Under the pieces are notes generated by a model. That model searched no databases and was not told the origin of the DNA. It saw nothing but the letters and a program-made list of their open reading frames with translations. From positions 80,557,093-80,621,092 of the forward strand of contig OX344763.1 of the NCBI GenBank assembly GCA_947034895.1: DNA of 64,000 nucleotides. The letters run 5' to 3'. Of the stretch, positions 33,897 through 47,398 are shown piece after piece (position 1 is the first letter of the stretch; each line of letters opens with the position of its first letter). This stretch comes from Rhytidiadelphus loreus. Taxonomy: Eukaryota > Streptophyta > Bryopsida > Hypnales > Hylocomiaceae. Both the position numbers and the translations under genes were made by a program.

Positions 33897-36320
33897 TGTA
33901 AACTAGGCTTTTGCTTCAACCCAAAAACTCATGAATATAGTATAGGGGTTCTAATTCTAGAGAATGATCAAATAGTCTAATGTATTGTGGCTCAGGTCAC
34001 TTGTTTTCTAGAATGATGTGGGATTTATAAATAAATACTATACAAATACACAAACAAAGGGAAGGTACATAGATTTCACTCTTATTCCCAGGAATCAATT
34101 TAGTTAACAGTCCGTTAATAATGCTATTGAACGCATGAATGTAGTCCTAGTCCTAGACTAGTATTCTAGGAATATTTCTGACAAATTGTCAAGTTAGACC
34201 ACAAATTGTTCATGCATGATCTAGACACTAAGTGCAAATATTATATAGATACGTATAGAGATATGTGTTCATTAATTAAAGTGAATTTTTATTGTGAAAG
34301 ACAAATTGTCGGGCAATCACTAATTATTTAGCCTAATTATTAAATTAACATGAGTAGGAAATCCGTCTCAATTCTACGACAAATTGTCTCTAACTAAATG
34401 CAAGGGCATGAGTGTGTGATGCATTACATTTACCACCACCACCACCACAACAACAACAACAAGGCAATTCTATCTAACACATCATCACAATACAATTCAA
34501 TATCTATTCAAAATCTGCTTTTAATACCTTAAGCCTATTTGCATTCCAAAACTATACATTCATTTATTATACTCAATTCACACTTCTGTCTACTTTCCAC
34601 AAACAACCAAGACAAATTGTCTTTTACCACTTTGAACTCTTTGGCAAATTGCCCCTCATTGGTCACTCAGTATAATCACGGATCATGACAAATTGTCTTA
34701 CAATAACAGTTTTAATCATTCCATTAGTTGATAATAGAGAGAGAAACCACCAAGACAAATTGTCCTTAGGCTTGGTGCTCTTTCGGAATCAGAGACAAAT
34801 TGTCAATTTAAAGGTCAACCAGGTGTGGTTTGAATACCAAGAGTTGTGACAATTTGTCTTTTTGGTAATCCCTAAATTAATAGTTTCCCTTTCACAACTG
34901 GTATTGATTCAAATCAATACATACTCTTTGACAAATTGTCATTTCCATATAAATTCCATGTCCATCAAATATACTTAAAATTATACAAATAATTTTTAGA
35001 GCAATATAAAATTAATAAATAGAAATTTGCGACAATTTGTCTTACCTAGATTCAAAATCCAGTTTTCCCTTCCGAAGAAACCTATTCAAATGATAATTGA
35101 ATTATTCAATGCGTTTCAATTAATGGTATTATATCTCTATAATTCTTAGACAATTTGTCTTAACACTATTTCAAACTTTGGCAATTCCTATTCAAACTTC
35201 CTCATTGATTCTTTCATTGATCAATATAACAACTTATCAAGATCAATTTACATATTCAACGTTTCAATCTCTCCTATGAACAAATCTATTTTAGGCAGCA
35301 AAAGGAGTTCAATTCAATCACCTAAAAGAAATTGTCACAATTACAAATTGAAGAACCTCTGTACTTATCTGTAACGTTGAATAATTGTCAAATTGTCCAT
35401 TGAGCGATCTTAACTCCACGGCAATTTGTCTTTCTTGATTTTAACTCCAATTTTTTTGGTTGCATCTACGATCACCAATGACAATTTGTCTTTTACTTCC
35501 CGTCAATTCGTCTATTTCCTATCTCGGTAATCGAAATAACAATTTGTCTCTACTCGTTCCAGTAACTGTTCGGTCAATTTGTCTACTTCAATGGTAACTA
35601 GTTAACTCGACAAATTGTCCATACTCAAGCACAACATCCTCCGACAATTTGTCTTTAACTATTATAATAACTACAACAATTTGCCTAAATAATAACACTG
35701 ACAACTTGTCACTGTAATCATATACACTTGCAGTCACAGCAAATTAACATTCATATAGTTTCACAACATAACAAACAATTTCAACAGTTCCAAGTCAATT
35801 TGTCACACAAAGTGTTTCAATTACATACACATACACAAACACAATTATCACCCAAATATTTCCAAACAAATGTCCACACACAATTATTCCAACCACAATT
35901 GCATCCAATCACTGGATCACAATAACAACTTGACAATTTGTCAAGAAATGTGACCCAATCATTGGTGTCACGGCCCACGGCTTGGCAAACTTCCAAGCCC
36001 AAGAGAATCCAATCATTGGATCTCTAACAATTAAAACACAACAATCACAACGGCAAATAGTCAAAAATTACAATTCGATTACCAAATATATAAGTACACG
36101 ACAACTTGTTCAAGACTTAGAAAGATAAAAAGTGGGCCAAGAAAATGACAAATTGTCTTGACTATATGCACTGTAGAAGACAATTGTTCAAATCTGCAAC
36201 TCTACAGACAACTTCAACTACATCATTCCAAACCTGTTCTGCTATGACAAATCCTCTATATTATCCTAACAATATGAAACCAACTTGACAATTTGTTCTA
36301 TTTACACTACAAAAGACGAA
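33897..36320 (-). repeat. long LTR/5' region with a GACAAWTTGTC palindrome array
   Basis: Starts TGTAAACTAG on the plus strand (the LTR end is CA on the minus strand). About 16 exact copies of the 11-base palindrome GACAA(A/T)TTGTC occur, for example at 34180, 34300, 34378, 34611, 34687, 34754, 34794, 34848, 34930, 35031, 35149, 35609, 35642 and 35932. There are at least a dozen one- or two-mismatch copies. The spacing is irregular (40-200 bases) and the intervening DNA is not itself tandemly repeated. The full LTR length is uncertain. Confidence 0.75.
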
Positions 36321-37116
36321 TTGTCAAGAAGTAAGAAAAAATCAAGTGACTATAGTCCCTGCTCGGCCCATCGCGTTCCTGCCCCGGCACTGTCACGTCT
36401 CCGCCCAGCCCGGCACGTTCCCGCCCCGGCACTATCGTGCTCCCAAACGACAGGGTGCGGAGGCCCCATTGTGTGGACGGTAGACTTTGGTATGAATTTA
36501 GTTATGGGATTCTTCCTTCCCATAGAGAGAGGAAAACCAATTAATGTAGTTAGCCCTTAATTTCAGCACATGGAATATCTTCAAGTCAATGGCTGCATTA
36601 AGAGGTTCAACCACTTTTTGAGTTCAAAGACAATGTATGGAAGCATGTCCCTCCCTTCCTGAGGCCGGACTTCAAGTTCTTGCCTTCATCAAGCACTTGA
36701 GAAGTAGGACCCACGTAAACCAAAAAAAAATTAGAAAATGAAATTGAACTTCTAAACAAGAAGGACAAAATTTGAATGAATAAAATCCCAAAGGGTTTGG
36801 AGTCCTCATGAAAGTCAAGGAACATATTTGTTTAAATTCGAGTTCAAGGGTTAATATTTTAATTTTCTAAAGAAAAGCAATTTGTCATTTATATTTGGAG
36901 TTTACAAATCAAACCATTACCAACATATACTTCTCTAGCTTTTGGTTTAAATCTTCATTTTCTAAATACAAAGCTACGAGGTTTTCGATTTAAATCACAT
37001 ACAAATTATAATATCTTAATATAAACATGAAGGAATTTATTCCAGGAAAAAAGGCTACAAGGATTTAGATCTAAAAAACTTCAACAAAAAACCCATGTAA
37101 TCAAGATAATAAAAGG
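36321..37116. other. spacer with a short GC-rich repeat
   Basis: At 36361-36440 a short repeat of the type CGTTCCTGCCCCGGCAC occurs about three times in otherwise AT-rich DNA. No gene is evident; frames at 36285-36560 and 36607-36825 lack motifs. It may be the outer LTR end or flank. Confidence 0.4.
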
Positions 37117-40100
37117 AGAGGGTATTGAAATGAAATACTTGTTAAGTGATTTTCGTGGTTTTAGGTCAATGGTATATTTTGGAAATGGGGACACCAAATT
37201 GGTTTGGGTCTTTGGAAATGAAATGAAGTATTACCCAAATTGTGAATGAATTCAAATATTCAATCATTGGACACCAACCATCAATTTGTGTAATGCGATC
37301 CTAGAACTCTAAACTCTACAGTGTAGGATTTAGGAGGGGTGGGTGTTAAAATGAAATAATAGTTAAATGATATAATAATTCAAGGTCAATGGTTTATTTT
37401 AGATATGGGGATAACAAAGTGGTTCGGGTCTTTGGGAATGAAATGAAGCATTATCCAAATTGTTAATGAATTCAAATATTCAATCATTGGACTCCAACCA
37501 TGAATTTGTGAGATGCGTTCCTAGAACTCTAAACTTTAGAGTGTAGGACTAAGGAGAGGTGGGTGTTGAAATGAAATGGTTGTTATCAGATTTATTAATT
37601 CAAGGTCAATGGTTTATCTTGGGTATAGGGACAACAAAGCAGTTTGGGACTTTGGGATTAAAATGAAACATTACCCAAATTGTTAATGAAATCAAATATT
37701 CGATCATTGGACTCCAACCTTGAATTTGTGAGATGCGATCCAAGAACTTTAAACTTTAGAGTGTAGGACTAAAGAGAGCTGGGTGTTGAAATGAAATATT
37801 TGTTAAGAGATTTATAATTCAAGGTCAATGGTTTATCTTGGGTATGGGGACAAGAAAGCAGTTAGAGACTTTGGGAATGAAATGAAGCATTACCCAAATT
37901 GTTAATGAATTCAAATATTCAATCATTGGACTCCAACCTTGCATTTGTGAGATGCGATCCTAGAATTCTAAACTTTAGAATGGAGGACTGAGGAGAGGTG
38001 GGTGTTGAAATGAAATATTTGTTAAAATATTTATTAAATCAAGGTCAATGGTTTATCTTGGGTATGGGGACAAGAAAGCAGTTTGGGACTTTGCGAATGA
38101 AATCAAACATTACCCAAATTGTTAATGAATTCAAATATTCAATCATTGGACTCCAACCTTGAATTTGTGAGATGCGATCCTAGAATTCTAAACTTTAGAG
38201 TGGAGGACTAAGGAGAGGTGGGTGTTGAAATGAAATATTTGTTAAGAGATTTATTAATTCAAGGTCAATAGTTTATCTTGGGTATGGGGACAAGAAAGCA
38301 GTTTGGGACTTTGCGAATGAAATCAAACATTACCCAAATTATTAATGAATTCAAATATTCAATCATTGGACTCCAACCTTGAATTTGTGAGATGCGATTC
38401 TAGAATTCTAAACCTTAGAGAGTAGGACTAACGAGAGGTGGGTGTTGAAATGAAATATTTGTTAACAGATTTAGAAATTTAAGGTCAATGGTTTATCTTA
38501 GGTATGGGGACAAGAAAGCAAGTTGGGACTTTGCGAATGAAATGAAACATTACCCAAATTGTTAATAAATTCAAATATTCAATCATTGGACTCCAACCTT
38601 GAATTTGTGAGATGCGATCCTAGAATTCTAAACTTTAGAGTGGAGGACTAAGGAGAGGTGGGTGTTGAAATGAAATATTTGTTCAGAGATTTATTAATTC
38701 AAGGTCAATGGTTTATTTTAGATTTGGGGATACCAAAGCAGTCTGGAACTTTGGAAATGAATTGAAGCGTTACCCAAATTATTAATGAATTCAAATATTC
38801 AATCATTGGACTCCAACCTTGAATTTGTGAGATGCGATTCTAGAACTCTAAACTGTAGCGTGTAGGACTAACGAGAGGTGGGTGTTGAAATGTAATATTT
38901 GTTAAGAGGTTTATTAATTTAAGTTCAATGGTTTGTTTGAGGTATGGGTATAGCAAAGCGGTTTGGGTCTTTGGGAATGAAATGAAACATTACCCAAATT
39001 GTTAATGAATTCAAATATTCAATCATTGGACTCCAACCTTGAATTTGTGAGATGCGATCCTAGAACTCTAAACTTTAGAGTGGAGGACTAAGGAGAGGTG
39101 GGTGTTGAAATGAAATATTTCTTAACAGATTTATTAATTTAAGGTCAATGGTTTATTTGAGATATGGGGATAGCAAAGTGGTTTGGGTCTTTGGGAATGA
39201 AATGAAGCATTACCCAAATTGTTAATGAATTCAAATATTCAATCATTGGACTCCAACCTTGAATTTGTGAGATGCAATTCTAGAATTCGAGACTTTAGAG
39301 TGTAGGACTAAAGAGAGGTGGGTATTGAAATGAAATAGTTGTTAAGAGATTTATTAATTCAAGGTCAATGGTTTATCTTGGGTATGGGGACAAGAAAGCA
39401 GTTTGGATCTTTGCGAATGAAATGAAACATTACCCAAATTGTTCATGAATTCAAATATTCAATCATTGGACTCCAACCTTGAATTTGTGAGATGCGATTC
39501 TAGAACTCTAAACTTTAGAGAGTAGGACTAAGGAGAGGTGGGTGTTGAAATGAAATATTTGTTAAGAGATTTAATAATTCAAGGTCAATGGTTTATCTTG
39601 GGTATGGGGACAACAAAGCAGTTTGGGACTTTGCGAATGAAATCAAACATTACCCAAATTGTTCATGAATTCAAATATTCAATCATTGATCTCCAACCTT
39701 GAATTTGTGAGATGCGATTCTAGAACTCTAAACTTTAGAGAGTAGGACTAAGGAGAGGTGGGTGTTGAAATGAAATATTTGTTAAGAGATTTATTAATTC
39801 AAGGTCAATGGTTTATTTGAGATATGGGGATAGCAAAGTGGTTTGGGTCTTTGGGAATGAAATGAAGCATTATCCAAATTGTTAATGAATTCAAATATTC
39901 AATCATTGGACTCCAACCATGAATTTGTGAGATGCGTTCCTAGAACTCTAAACTTTAGAGTGTAGGACTAAGGAGAGGTGGGTGTTGAAATGAAATGGTT
40001 GTTATCAGATTTATTAATTTAAGGTCAATGGTTTATTTGAGATATGGGGATAGCAAAGTGGTTTGGGTCTTTGGGAATGAAATGAAGCATTACCCAAATT

Positions 40101-43100
40101 GTTAATGAATTCAAATATTCAATCATTGGACTCCAACCATGATTTTGTGAGATGCGATCCTAGAACTCTAAACTTTAGAGTGTAGGACTAAGGAGAGGTG
40201 GGTGTTGAAATGAAATATTTGTTAAGAGATTTATTAATTCAAGGTCAATGGTTTATTTGAGATATGGGGATAGCAAAGTGGTTTGGGTCTTTGGGAATGA
40301 AATGAAGCATTATCCAAATTGTTAATGAATTCAAATATTCAATCATTGGACTCCAACCATGAATTTGTGAGATGCGTTCCTAGAACTCTAAACTTTAGAG
40401 TGTAGGACTAAGGAGAGGTGGGTGTTGAAATGAAATGGTTGTTATCAGATTTATTAATTTAAGGTCAATGGTTTATTTGAGATATGGGGATAGCAAAGTG
40501 GTTTGGGTCTTTGGGAATGAAATGAAGCATTACCCAAATTGTTAATGAATTCAAATATTCAATCATTGGACTCCAACCATGATTTTGTGAGATGCGATCC
40601 TAGAACTCTAAACTTTAGAGTGTAGGACTAAGGAGAGGTGGGTGTTGAAATGAAATATTTGTTAAGAGATTTATTAATTCAAGGTCAATGGTTTATCTTG
40701 GGTATGCGGACAACAAAGCAGTTTGGGACTTTGGGAATGAAATGAAACATTATCCAAATTGATAATGAATTCAAATATTCAATCATTGGACTCCAACCTT
40801 GAATTTGTGAGATGCCATTCTAGAATTCTAAACTTTAGACTGTAGGACTAAGGAAAGGTGGGTGTTGAAATGAAATATTTGTTAAGAGATTTATTAATTC
40901 AAGGTCAATGGTATATCTTGGGTATGCGGACAACAAAGCAGTTTGGGACTTTGGGAATGAAATGAAACATTATCCAAATTGATAATGAATTCAAATATTC
41001 AATCATTGGACTCCAACCTTGAATTTGTGAGATGCCATTCTAGAATTCTAAACTTTAGAGAGTAGGACTAACGAGAGGTGGGTGTTGAAATGAAATACTT
41101 GTTAACAAATTTATTAATTTAAGGTCAATGGTTTATTTTAGAGATGGGGATAGCAAAGCGGTTCGGGTCTTTGGGAATGAAATGAAGCATTACCCAAATT
41201 GTTAATGAATTCAAATATTCAATCATTGGATTCCAACCTTAAATTTGTGAGATGCGATTCTAGAATTCTAAACTTTAGAGTGTAGGACTAAGAAGAGGTG
41301 GGTTTTGAACGAAATAGTTGGTAACAGATTTATTAATTCAAGGTCAATGGTTTATTTAGATATATGGATAGCAAAGCGGTTTGGGTCTTTGCGAATGAAA
41401 TGAAGCAGTACGCAAATTGTTAATGAATTCAAATATTCAATCATTGGACTGCTACCTTGAATTTGTGAGATGCTACCCTAGAATTCTAAACTTTAGACTG
41501 TAGGACTAAAGAGAGGTGGGTGTTGAAATGAAATAGTTGTTAACAGATTTATTAATTCAAGGTCAATGGTTTATTTTAGATATGTGGGTAGCAAAGGGGT
41601 TTGTGTCTTTGCGAATGAAATGAAGCATTATTCAAATTGTTAATGAATTCAAATATTCAATCATTGGATTCCAACCTTGAATTTGTGAGATGCGATCCTA
41701 GAACTCTAAACCTTAGAGTGTAGGACTGAAGAGAGGTGGGTTTTGAAACGAAATATTGGTTAACAGATTTATTAATTCAAGGTCAATGGTTTATTTTAGA
41801 TATGTGGATAGCAAAGGGGTTTGTGTCTTTGCGAATGAAATGAAGCATTATTCAAATTGTTAATGAATTCAGATATTCAATCATTGGATTCCAACCTTGA
41901 ATTTGTGAGATGCGATCCTAGAACTCTAAACCTTAGAGTGTAGGACTGAAGAGAGGTGGGTTTTGAAACGAAATATTTGTGAACAGATTTATTAATTCAA
42001 GGTCAATGGTTTATTTTAGATATGTAGATAGCAAAGGGGTTCGTGTCTTTGCAGATGAAATGAAGCATTATTCAAATTGTTAATGAATTTAAATATTCAT
42101 TCATTGGACTCCAACCTTGAATTTGTGAGACGCGATCGTAGAACTGTAAACCCTAGAATGTCGGATTTAGGTGGACTGGGTGTTGAAATGAAATATTTGT
42201 TTACAGATTTATTAATTCAAGGTCAATGGTTTATTTTAGGTATGGGGATAGCAACGCGGTTTGGGTCTTTGAGAATGAAATGAAGCATTATTTAAATTGT
42301 TAATGAATTCAGATATTCAATCATCAGACTCCAACCTTGAATTTGTGGGATGCGATCCTAGACTCTAAATTTTAGAGTGTAGGACTAAGGAGACGTGGGT
42401 GTTGAAATGAAATACTTGTTAACAGATTTGTTAATTCAAGGTCAATGGTTTATTTAGATATGTGGATAGCAAAGGGGTTTCTGTCTTTGCGAATGAAATG
42501 AAATAGTTGTTAACAGATTTATTAGTTCATGGTCAATGGTTTATTTTAGAGATGGGGATAGCAAAGTGGTTTGGGTCTTTGGGAATGAAATGAAGCATTA
42601 CCCAAATTGTTAATGAATTCAAATATTCAATCATTGGACTCCAACCTTGATTTTGTGATATGCGATCCTAGAATTCTAGACTTTAGAGTGTAGGACTGAG
42701 GAGAGGTGGGTGTTGAAATGAAATATTTGTTAAGAGATTTATTAATTCAAGGGCAATGGTTTATCTTGGGTATGGGGACAAGAAAGCAGTTTGGGACTTT
42801 GGAAATGAATTGAAGCATTACCCAAATTGTTAATGAATTCAAATATTCAATCATTGGACTCCAAACTTGATTTTGTGAGATGCGATCTTGGAACTCTAAA
42901 CTTTAGAGTGTAGGACTAAGGAGAGGTGGGTGTTGAAATGAAATGGTTGTTAAGAGATTTATTAATTCAAGGTCAATGGTTTATCTTGGGTATGGGGACA
43001 AGAAAGCAGTTTGGGACTTTGGGAATGAATTGAAGCATTACCCAAATTGTTAATGAATTCAAATATTCAATGATTGAACTCCAAACTTGAATTTGTGAGA

Positions 43101-45195
43101 TGTGATCCTAGAATTCTAAACTTTAGAGTGTAGGACTAAGGAGAGGTGGGTTTTGAAATGAAATAGTTGTTAAGAGATTTATTAATTTAAGGTCAATGGT
43201 TTATTTAGATATGTGGATAGCAAAGGGGTTTCTGTCTTTGCGAATGAAATGAAATAGTTAACAGATTTATTAGTTCAAGGTTAATGGTATATTTTAGAGA
43301 TGGGGATAGCAAAGCAGTTTGGGACTTTGGGAATGAAATGAGACATTACTCAAATTGTAAATGAATTCAAATATTCAAGCATTGGACTCCAACCTTGAAT
43401 GTGTTGGATGGGATCATAGAACTCTGAACTCTAGAATGTAGGATTTAAATGGACTGGGTGTTGAAATGAAATATTTGTTATGAGATTTAATAATTCATGG
43501 TCAATGGTTTATCTTGGGTATAGGGACAACAAAGCAGTTTGGGACTTTGGGAATGAAATGAAACATTTATTTACCCAAATTGTTAATGAATTCAACTATT
43601 CAAGCATTGGACTCGAACCGTGAATGTGTTGGATGGGATCATAGAACTCTGAACTCTAGAATGTAGGATTTAAATGGACTGGGTGTTGAAATGAAATATT
43701 TGTTACGAGATTTAATAATTCATGGTCAATGGTTTATCCTGGGTATGGGTACAACAAAGCAGTTTGGGACTTTGGGAATGAAATGAAACATTACCCAAAT
43801 TGTTAATGAATTCAAATATTGAAGCATTGGACTTCAACCTTGAATGTGTTGGATGGGATCATAGAACTCTAAACTCTAGAATGTAGGATTTAGGTGGATT
43901 GGGTGTTGAAATGAAATATTTGTTACAAGATTTATTAATTCATGGTCAATGGTTTATCTTGGGTATGGGGACAACAAAGCAGTTTGGGACTTTGGGAATG
44001 AAATGAAACATTACCCAAATTGTTAATGAATTCAAATATTCAATCATTGGACTCTAACCTTAAATATGTGAGATGGGATCCTAGAACTCTAAACTCTAGA
44101 ATGTAGGATTAAAGTGGACTGGGTGTTGAAATGAAATATTTGTTAAGAGATTTATGAATTGAAGGTCAATGGTTTATCTTGGGTATGGGGACAAGAAAGC
44201 AGTTTGGGACTTTGGGATTGAAATGAAACATTACCGAAATTGTTAATGAATTCAAATATTTAATCATTAGATTCCAACCTTAAATTTGTGAGATGTGATT
44301 CTAGAACTCTAAACTTTAGAGTTTAGGACTAAGGAGAGGTGGATGTTGAAATGAAATATTTGTTAACAGATTTATTAATTCATGGTCAATGGTTTATTTT
44401 AGATATTGGGATAGCAAAGCGGTTTGGATCTTTGCGAATGAAATGAAGCATTACCCAAATTGTTAATGAATTCAAATATTCAATCATTGGACTCCAACCT
44501 TGAATTTTTGTAATGGGATTCTAAAACTCTAAACTCTACAGTGTAGGATTTAGGAGGGATGGGTGTCAAAATGTAATAATAGTTAAATGATCTATTAATT
44601 CAAGGTCAATGGTTTATTTTGGTTTGGGATGGCAAAGTCGTTTGGGTCTTTGGGAATGAAATGAAGCATTAACCAAATTGTTTATGAATTCAAATATTCA
44701 ATCATTGGAGTCTGACCTTGAATCTGTGAGATGGGATCTTTGAACTCTAAACTCTAGAATGTATGATTTAGGTGGACTAGGTGTTCAAATGAAATAATAG
44801 TTAAATGATATATTAATTCAAGGTCAATGGTTTATTTTGGTATGGGGATAGCAAAGCGGTTTGGGTCTTTGGGAATGAAATAAAGCATTAACCAAATTGT
44901 TTATGAATTCAAATATTCAATCATAGGACTCCAACCTTGAATTTGTGAGATGCGATTCTAGAATTCTAAACTCTAGAGTGTAGTATTTAGGAGGGGTGAA
45001 AGGTGAAATGAAATATTTGTTAAGTGTTTTATTAATTCAAGGCTAATGATTTATTTTGGGTATGGGGATGGCAAAGTCGTTTGGGACTTTGGGAATGAAA
45101 TGAAGCATTAACCAAATTGTTTATGAATTCAAATAGTCAATCATTGGACTCCAACCTTCAAATTGTGTGATGAGATCCTAGAACTCTAAACTCTA
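37117..45195. repeat. 220-bp satellite array, about 36 monomers
   Basis: Monomers of 220 bases, recognisable by GGGTGTTGAAATGAAATA, TTCAAATATTCAATCATTGG and the internal palindrome ACTCTAAACTTTAGAGT. Starts are regular, for example 38216, 38436, 38656, 38876, 39096, 39316. Between 39781 and 40660 two successive 440-base dimers are practically identical, and 40690/40910 is a near-identical 220-base pair, so local higher-order structure exists. Monomers at both edges are more diverged, and a few near 42430-42520 and 43200-43270 are deleted. No gene. Confidence 0.95.
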
Positions 45196-45345
45196 AACAG
45201 GTCAAGTGAACATTTTACTGAAGACCTAGGGTCATAAGTAGAGACATATGACACAAGTCGTTTGGAAGTTTATAAGTAATTAAAAAATACTTCAAGAAAT
45301 ATGAAACCACTTGTGTTAGATTCCTCTTTTATTTTTCTTTGTCCG
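45196..45345 (+). repeat. cassette upstream repeat (gene C), inverted copy of 11290-11455
   Basis: Its reverse complement matches 11290-11455 (GGTTTCATAT, AATACTTCAAGAAATATG). It lies just outside the satellite array and upstream of the gene C minisatellite, so it probably belongs to the cassette 5' region. Confidence 0.7.
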
Positions 45346-45439
45346 AAAAATGATCTAAAAATATTTTCATTTAAGTAAATACATGGAAAATGGAGATCAA
45401 TCCTAAGATGAGCCATTTCTGAGTATGCTACCTTTCCCT

Positions 45440-45655
45440 AGACCTGCGGTCGCCCCACCCGCGGTCGCCTTGAATACGTACGTGCCTTCTGAGACCCACG
45501 GTTGCCCCAATTGTAGTCGCCCTGAAGCCGTGCGCGCCCTTCCTGGACTCACGGTCGCCCAGAAATTCCGGTACTCGCGGTCACCCCACTTACCGCATTC
45601 GCCGTCTAAACCCTGATCCCACACACGCCCAAGGTGACTTCGGATACAAATGCGG
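45440..45655. repeat. GTCGCCC-type minisatellite upstream of gene C
   Basis: Degenerate units such as ACCTGCGGTCGCCCC and CTCACGGTCGCCC. Same family as the arrays at 361, 7190, 14264 and 19519. Ends about 150 bases before the gene C frame. Confidence 0.85.
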
Positions 45656-45701
45656 TCGCGAGAGACGTCAACTGCTACTTTATTTTCTAGTGTTGTGCAT
45701 C

Positions 45702-45735
45702 AGCTTCCATATGCCTTCAAGCGTCTAGATGCGTG
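45702..45735 (+). promoter_or_regulatory. conserved cassette leader motif (gene C)
   Basis: Begins AGCTTCCATATGCC and ends TCTAGATGCGTG. It aligns without gaps to the gene B and kinase leader motifs, but is the most diverged of the three. Confidence 0.5.
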
Positions 45736-45811
45736 TTCGTGCACTGGAATCTTGTATCTAGGACACTTTTTGTTCTATCGCCCATTGTAGAAGACCATAT
45801 TTTTTGAACAT

Positions 45812-47398
45812 TTGGAGGATACCAACACATCCTATATACACCATGCCCCCCCCTTGAAGAAGACAAAGAAGAAAGGAGAACGCCATAGTCGTAATGTAGC
45901 CATTCTTTTGGACCCAACAACGAGGGCATTTCCAAATTGGCAAAACATGCAATCGGATTGGACGTTTAACACTTGCAAGGCATACGTAGGGTGGTGCCAT
46001 ATCGATAAGCTATTCCCTTACTTCCGGCACAATGTCCATATCAACCAAAACAATGCTAATCTTCACTACTGCAGAGATGATGCATTTGTGCAATGGTGCA
46101 TCGAAGTTTACCGGACATTATATCAAAAATCAACAATGAAGGGGAGCCAAGTTTCATTGGGTATATGCCAAATGGTCTATACAGAGCTACAATTGCGATG
46201 ACCTGTGGATTAGAGGACCATTAAGAAAAACTCCAATAGCATAGTTCCCACTACTAAAGACATTCCAAGGGTAGATCCATCAAATAATCCGAGGGATGGG
46301 TTAGGGCCCAAAAAACATTTCAAAGAAGAAGTGTCGGATGAAGACTATGATTGGGGCCAATCGTCCAACTCCACTGACTCGGATGAAGAAGACATTGCAG
46401 ACCCCATGCCTCCAAATGAAGATCCAATATTTGAAGAAAATATGGCAGCGGTGGTACCTTTCGTTGGAGACTCAGAAGGGGCAGTAGCATTGCATGTCGC
46501 GCCTCTTAGATCGTTGGAGCCAATGCAATTCCGTCATCCTGAAGAAGACAAAGTTCTTCAATATGTATATGCACGCGTGCGAGAAATGGAGGAAGACAAG
46601 GAAGATGGCGAGATCGGGTTGCAACAAGATGCTGAACAAGCACTGGTGATTTTTCATTTATGTAAAGAACTACCTCTTCAAGAAGCAGGAAGGAAAGTAT
46701 TATATCTTGAAGACACAACAAGGCAAGGAAAAAAAGCTTATAAAGTCCAGTTGAAGGGTATTCTTGCTAGACTGGTAGAAATAGAAATGGAATGTGAAAG
46801 CCAACGTGAATGCACTGGTGGTGACATTGAGGCCAACGATGTGCACACCCTCGAAGCACTAATCATAAGCGGGAAAGTTTGTTTGTTAGTTCAACAAAAG
46901 GAAATGGACGAGCTAGAGGAATTTTATTTGAAATTCAATAAAGGCAAAGATGGAGGCTCCACCTCAGATTCCAACCCATTCTTGGAGAAACGAATGGCCA
47001 GAATAATGGAAGAGTATAAGGCAGATGAAAACCGATTGAATACCGAAAGGAAAGCTGTGGAGGAGGTGTAGTCAAGGTTGAATGACCTAAAAGAAACCAC
47101 GGTTGTAGGCCTCATTGACTTTCCAATGGCTTTGGATGCATTATTAGTAGATGAAGAGCATTGTGTGCTGACATCAGAGGTAGCTTCTTTGAAGAAGCTT
47201 GAACACCAGTTTCAGGAGCACATAGAGTACCGAAATGCACACCTCGGTTTTGCGAGAATATTCAAGAATTTCTGGATAAAATACAAGATGTGTAACTATG
47301 ACCTAACCCTTTTGAAGAGTGCTAAGAGAATTGCGGCCCATGAGCTTGAAGTCATGAAGAAGAAAAGCGAAGAGGAGGCCAATATGGATGTTGCATGA
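45812..47398 (+). pseudogene. gene C: decayed coiled-coil protein of the A/B/C family
   Basis: One frame of about 528 codons with no frameshift, interrupted by TGA (46199), TAG (46211) and TAG (47069). No ATG is found at the expected start; the frame begins at TTG 45812, aligned with the ATG of gene B, so the start may be mutated. The family block reads GWCHIDKLFP, FRHNVHIN, NANL, CIEVY, MVYTEL; where A and B have LKKxVDW, C has LR-stop-PVD-stop. The TAG thus replaces Trp (a G-to-A change). An acidic Asp/Ser/Glu stretch follows, then long coiled coil to the end. It is the best preserved member. A possible polyadenylation signal, CAATAAAG, lies at about 47530. Confidence 0.7.

Larger units (their letters stand above)
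26799..36320 (-). mobile_element. truncated Ty3/gypsy LTR retrotransposon
   Basis: On the minus strand the order is LTR (36320 to 33897), PBS, an extra 5' ORF, gag, protease, reverse transcriptase, RNase H and integrase, the normal Ty3/gypsy order. The integrase frame is cut at 26799 by the inverted-repeat arm, and the 3' end and second LTR are missing. Multiple in-frame stops show it is dead. The extra ORF before gag is reminiscent of Tat/Ogre-type elements, but I cannot assign the lineage. The outer LTR limit near 36320 is only where the palindromic motif stops, not a proven terminus. Confidence 0.85.

Noticed and set aside
36285..36560. 91-codon frame at the outer LTR side
   Set aside because: It crosses a short GC-rich repeat, lacks motifs and starts outside any conserved frame.
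37117..45195. CRISPR-like regular repeats
   Set aside because: The 220-base units are contiguous satellite monomers with no spacers, in a eukaryotic context.
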